Shown here: positions 3,516 to 6,156 of the stretch, piece by piece
Position numbering within the stretch: position 1 is the first letter of the stretch
Layout: the number at the start of each line of letters is the position of its first letter
DNA from: Bifidobacteriaceae bacterium
GTDB lineage: Bacteria > Actinomycetota > Actinomycetes > Actinomycetales > WQXJ01
Reading direction: 5' to 3'
DNA length: 6,156 nt
Assembly: GCA_031278075.1 (NCBI GenBank)
Contig: JAITLE010000273.1
Span: forward strand, 1-6,156
Notes under the pieces: model-generated
Seen by the model: only the letters and a program-made list of their open reading frames with translations
The model's database searches: none
What the model was told of the DNA's origin: nothing
Translations under genes and position numbers: made by a program

Positions 3516-5978
3516 AGCGAAGTGCCGCGGGAGAGTGTCCTCAAAAACCGCCCGCAACTCGCCCAGCGGAATCTCGAAGCCCTCGTCGGCCCAAGCGACC
3601 GCCAGCGCGCCGCCAGCCGGTTCAGCGTCCGTGGTCCGGCCGATGCCAACCCAAGGGACGCCGTGCCTGTCAGCCAAGGCGGTGAACTCGGCGCCCCGAC
3701 CTGGCGCCACCGCCACCACAGCCCGAGCCTGCGTCTCAGAGAAGAGCGCCTCGAACGGTGTCACCCCGTCCCGCTCCAAGACGGGATCGAGTGAGACCAC
3801 CGCCCCGATCCCGTGACGCATGGAGCCCTCGGCCAGCGTCTGGGCCAAGCCGCCGTCGGACAGGTCATGCGCCGCGGCCGCGAGACCGCCGCGCGCGGCC
3901 TCGACCAACACGCGGGCCAGCCGACGCTCAGCGTCGAGGTCCACAGCTGGGGGCTGTCCGCCCAAGTGGCCGTGGACGGCATCGGCCCACGTGGAACCAC
4001 CCAACTCCGCGCGGGTGACGCCCAGCAAGAACAACTCAAGGCCCGGAGCACGCCACCCCGACGGAACCACGGACGCGACGGATTCGAGCACGCCCAACAC
4101 GCCCACGACGGGCGTCGGATGGATCGCCGAATCGACGCGGCCGCTTTCACCGGTCTCGTTGTAGAGCGAGACGTTGCCGCCGGTCACGGGCACGCCGAGC
4201 TCCAAGCAGGCGTCGGCGAGCCCCTCCATCGCGGTGACCAGCTGCCACATCGAGTCCGGCGATTCCGGCGAACCGAAGTTGAGGCAATCCGTCACCGCGA
4301 GCGGTTCGGCGCCGACACAGGCGACGTTCCGGTACGCCTCCGCGAGGGCTTGCATCGCTCCGACGCGGGGGTCGAGCTTGGTGTAGCGCCCGTTCCCGTC
4401 GGTGGCTAGCGCCACCCCGAGCCCGCTGGACTCGTCCACGCGGACGACGCCGGCGTCATCGGGCATCGCCAACGCGGTGTTCCCCTGAACGAACCTGTCG
4501 TATTGGTCGGTTATCCACGCCCGCGAGCAGAGGTTCGGCGAGCCCGCCAACGTGAGCAACGTGGCCCGCAGCTCAGCGGCCTCCACTGGCCGGGCCAGCC
4601 GCGCGGGCGAATCCGTCACCAGCGCGTCTTGCCAGCGCGGGCGAGCGTAAGGGCGGTCGTACATCGGCGCCTCACGCGCCACAGTCTTCGGATCGACGTC
4701 GAGGACGCGGCGCCCGCGGTAGTAGGCGACCAAGCGGTCGCCGTCCGTGACTTCGCCGACCGCGGAGTATTCCACGTCCCAGCGCCGCGCGATCGCTTCG
4801 AAGGCGGGGAAGTTCGCGGGCGCCACGACGGCCATCATGCGCTCCTGCGATTCGGACATAAGGATTTCCTCGGGCGTGAGCGTCGGGTCCCGCAGGAGCA
4901 CCTTGTCCAGATCGACGCGCATGCCGCCGTCGCCGGCCGCCGCGAGTTCGGATGTCGCGCAGCTCAAGCCCGCCGCCCCGAAATCGCTGATCCCTTCCAC
5001 CACGCCCGCTTGGAACAGCTCCAGACAGCATTCGATCAGGACTTTCTCCTGGAACGGGTCTCCCACCTGGACCGACGGTCGCTTCGACGGGCCGTCCGCC
5101 TCGAACGTCTCGCTCGCCAGCACGGACGCGCCGCCGATCCCATCGCCTCCAGTCCGCGCTCCGAACATCACGACCAGGTTGCCGACCCCGCTAGCGTTCG
5201 CCAGGTGAAGGTCTTGGTGCCGCAGCACGCCCACGCAGGCGGCGTTGACCAGCGGGTTCCCCTGGTAGGAAGAGTCGAAGACCGTCTCGCCGCCGATGTT
5301 CGGCAACCCCAGGCAGTTGCCGTAGCCGCCGATGCCGCCCACCACGCCGTGCACCACCCGCGCCGTGTCGGGGTGGTCGATCCGCCCGAACCGGAGTTGG
5401 TCCATGACCGCGACGGGCCGTGCGCCCATCGCCATGATGTCGCGCACGATGCCGCCCACGCCCGTCGCCGCTCCTTGGTAGGGCTCGACGAATGAGGGAT
5501 GGTTGTGGGACTCGATCTTGAAGGTGACCGCCCAGCCCTGGCCGATGTCGACCACACCGGCGTTCTCGCCGATCCCGACTAGGAGACGGCGGCGCATCTC
5601 GGGTGTGGTCTTGGCTCCGAACTGCTCTTTGATGTGCTTCTTCGAGGACTTGTACGAGCAGTGCTCCGACCACATGACCGAGTACATGGCGAGCTCGGAG
5701 CTGGTTGGGCGGCGGCCCAAGATCTGCCTGATCCGGGAGAACTCGTCGGCTTTGAGACCGAGTTCGCGCCACGGCATCGGCGTCTCGGGTGTGGCTGCGG
5801 CGTGTTCGACTGTGTCGATCCCGACGCGGTCCGGCCCGGAGCTAGCCGCCGCCCGCGCGGCCGCGGCGGCCGCCTCGGCGGCGGTCGCGGCGGCGGTCGC
5901 GGCGGTGGTCGCGGCGGTGACGTGGTCTGAGCCGTCGGCGCGGCTTTCGTTGGATGGGGTCTGGTCCAATGCGGTCAT
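3510..5978 (-). CDS. purL: Phosphoribosylformylglycinamidine synthase, large subunit PurL
   Basis: This is a cytoplasmic enzyme of de novo purine synthesis. It converts formylglycinamide ribonucleotide to the amidine with ATP, using ammonia delivered by PurQ and bridged by PurS, neither of which is in this window. At 822 aa it is the short (Gram-positive type) PurL, but somewhat longer than the usual 740-770. The conserved core begins near residue 56 (TVEHAAATPETP) and shows the expected blocks: VMWSEHCSYKSSK (101-113), ESHNHP (156-161), GAATGVGGIVRDIMAMGARP (169-188), LPNIGGET (225-232), SDFGAAGLSC (331-340), SESQERM (375-381), DCLNFGSPE (564-572), VTGGNVSLYNETG (598-610) and AHDLSDGG (703-710). 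The N-terminal 50 residues are extra: an alanine-rich tail encoded by a 12-bp minisatellite. No ATG, GTG or TTG is visible near residue 52 to give a conventional start, and a GAGGG ribosome binding site stands six bases before the ATG at 5978, so the long form should be real. The gene appears monocistronic here: the upstream gap is at least 178 bp and the downstream neighbour is convergent. Confidence 0.97.
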   Translation of the reverse strand: MTALDQTPSNESRADGSDHVTAATTAATAAATAAEAAAAAARAAASSGPDRVGIDTVEHAAATPETPMPWRELGLKADEFSRIRQILGRRPTSSELAMYSVMWSEHCSYKSSKKHIKEQFGAKTTPEMRRRLLVGIGENAGVVDIGQGWAVTFKIESHNHPSFVEPYQGAATGVGGIVRDIMAMGARPVAVMDQLRFGRIDHPDTARVVHGVVGGIGGYGNCLGLPNIGGETVFDSSYQGNPLVNAACVGVLRHQDLHLANASGVGNLVVMFGARTGGDGIGGASVLASETFEADGPSKRPSVQVGDPFQEKVLIECCLELFQAGVVEGISDFGAAGLSCATSELAAAGDGGMRVDLDKVLLRDPTLTPEEILMSESQERMMAVVAPANFPAFEAIARRWDVEYSAVGEVTDGDRLVAYYRGRRVLDVDPKTVAREAPMYDRPYARPRWQDALVTDSPARLARPVEAAELRATLLTLAGSPNLCSRAWITDQYDRFVQGNTALAMPDDAGVVRVDESSGLGVALATDGNGRYTKLDPRVGAMQALAEAYRNVACVGAEPLAVTDCLNFGSPESPDSMWQLVTAMEGLADACLELGVPVTGGNVSLYNETGESGRVDSAIHPTPVVGVLGVLESVASVVPSGWRAPGLELFLLGVTRAELGGSTWADAVHGHLGGQPPAVDLDAERRLARVLVEAARGGLAAAAHDLSDGGLAQTLAEGSMRHGIGAVVSLDPVLERDGVTPFEALFSETQARAVVAVAPGRGAEFTALADRHGVPWVGIGRTTDAEPAGGALAVAWADEGFEIPLGELRAVFEDTLPRHFAG
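5878..5925 (-). repeat. 12-bp minisatellite in the 5' end of purL
   Basis: On the plus strand GCGGCGGTCGCG occurs at 5878-5889 and 5890-5901, then GCGGTGGTCGCG at 5902-5913 (one change) and a diverged unit at 5914-5925. Because the period is a multiple of three, copies can be gained or lost without breaking the frame. On the coding strand it gives a four-residue Ala/Thr unit, residues about 18-33 of PurL (A-A-T-T, A-A-T-A, A-A-T-A). Confidence 0.8.
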
Positions 5979-5984
5979 CGACGT

Positions 5985-5989
5985 CCCTC
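5985..5989 (-). promoter_or_regulatory. Ribosome binding site of purL
   Basis: GAGGG on the minus strand, six bases before the ATG at 5978. It decides the start in favour of the long N-terminal form of PurL. Confidence 0.7.
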
Positions 5990-6014
5990 GCTGAGGTGGG
6001 TGTGGGCTGCCACT

Positions 6015-6020
6015 AGCCTA
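6015..6020 (-). promoter_or_regulatory. Possible -10 hexamer of purL
   Basis: TAGGCT on the minus strand fits TANNNT and would give a 5' leader of about 30 nt that includes the ribosome binding site. The expected -35 position (about 6038-6043) shows no TTGACA-like sequence, so this is only the best available candidate. Confidence 0.25.
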
Positions 6021-6070
6021 ACGGGACGCCGCGCGGCCGCTCGGTTCGGCGCTTGCGGACCCAACGGCCC

Positions 6071-6148
6071 GCGCGGGGGCGCGGGTGTTGTCCGCAATTG
6101 TCCAAAAGGACCGGATCTGGCTCGTTTTGGGCAATTGCGGACAAGCCG
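6071..6148 (+). repeat. Dispersed palindromic repeat, right copy
   Basis: This is the inverted partner of 1-78 (67 of 78 identical). Its heart, 6088-6144, is a near-perfect palindrome: TTGTCCGCAATTGTCCAAAA (6088-6107) pairs with 6125-6144 at 19 of 20 positions, the exception being a T opposite G that still wobble-pairs on one strand. The arms enclose a 17-base loop that itself contains the near-palindrome CCGGATCTGG. Inside each arm a six-base motif recurs with 10-bp spacing (TTGTCC at 6088 and 6098; GGGCAA at 6129 and GGACAA at 6139). TTGCGGAC also occurs just outside, at 6053-6060. No gene covers it. It lies about 110 bp upstream of purL and beyond its likely promoter. Confidence 0.8.
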
Positions 6149-6156
6149 CGAGGGGC

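Noticed and set aside
3397..3816. Plus-strand frame with a repeated KPPPQPA motif at the end of purL
   Set aside because: The motif is only the translation of the 36-bp hairpin repeat, and the rest of the frame is antisense to purL. The start would be a TTG without a ribosome binding site.
4503..5495. 330-aa open frame on the plus strand opposite purL
   Set aside because: It lies wholly inside purL on the other strand. Its sequence is Arg, His, Asp and Val repeats without domains, and there is no ribosome binding site.
6088..6144. Intrinsic terminator for a gene beyond the right edge
   Set aside because: The stem is long but interrupted by a 17-base loop, is not especially GC-rich, and has no T-run. 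The inverted copy elsewhere argues for a repeat element. A terminator role is not excluded if a gene converges from the right.
1..6156. Composite transposon bounded by the inverted repeats at the two ends
   Set aside because: The genes between are housekeeping or chromosomal in character, there is no transposase or target duplication, and the repeats are palindromic, which fits independent dispersed copies better.

Overview
The window looks like chromosomal DNA from a high-GC actinobacterium. The evidence is the G/C-rich third codon positions, the protein style of PurL and of the uracil permease, translation starts with little or no Shine-Dalgarno sequence, and a perfect Crp/GlxR-type operator. 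Genus-level assignment is not supported by what I can see. There are four protein genes. Two are confidently recognised housekeeping genes, a UraA-type uracil permease and purL. Two are poorly known: a protein resembling helix-hairpin-helix (HhH-GPD-like) folds, and a small lipoprotein with a possible pilin-like domain.

Layout, left to right. Positions 1-78 hold one copy of a dispersed repeat. A minus-strand uracil permease (202-1500) follows, with a weak strand-specific hairpin just after its stop. The 267-bp divergent region 1501-1767 carries a perfect TGTGA-N6-TCACA site (1693-1708) and a possible leaderless promoter for the plus-strand HhH-like gene (1768-2523). Positions 2524-2845 are an extremely GC-rich, gene-free stretch built partly from two pairs of decayed tandem repeats (periods 53 and 37 bp). 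A plus-strand lipoprotein gene (2846-3361) comes next and runs convergently towards purL (minus strand, 3510-5978). The 148 bp between them contain a hairpin and two identical 36-bp hairpin repeats, with a third partial copy that supplies the stop codon of purL. PurL has an unusual alanine-rich N-terminal tail encoded by a 12-bp minisatellite. Upstream of purL, 6071-6148 holds an inverted copy of the repeat found at 1-78, and here it contains an almost perfect 20-bp-arm palindrome.

Functionally, the permease (uracil uptake) and PurL (fourth step of de novo purine synthesis) both serve nucleotide supply, but they are on separate transcripts and nothing in the sequence shows co-regulation. The Crp-like site could tie the permease, the HhH-like gene, or both to cAMP-type control. 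I found no mobile-element genes, CRISPR array, tRNA or rRNA. The features most worth following up are the inverted pair of palindromic repeats, the Crp/GlxR-type operator beside an uncharacterised HhH-like gene, and the repeat-driven tail on PurL.
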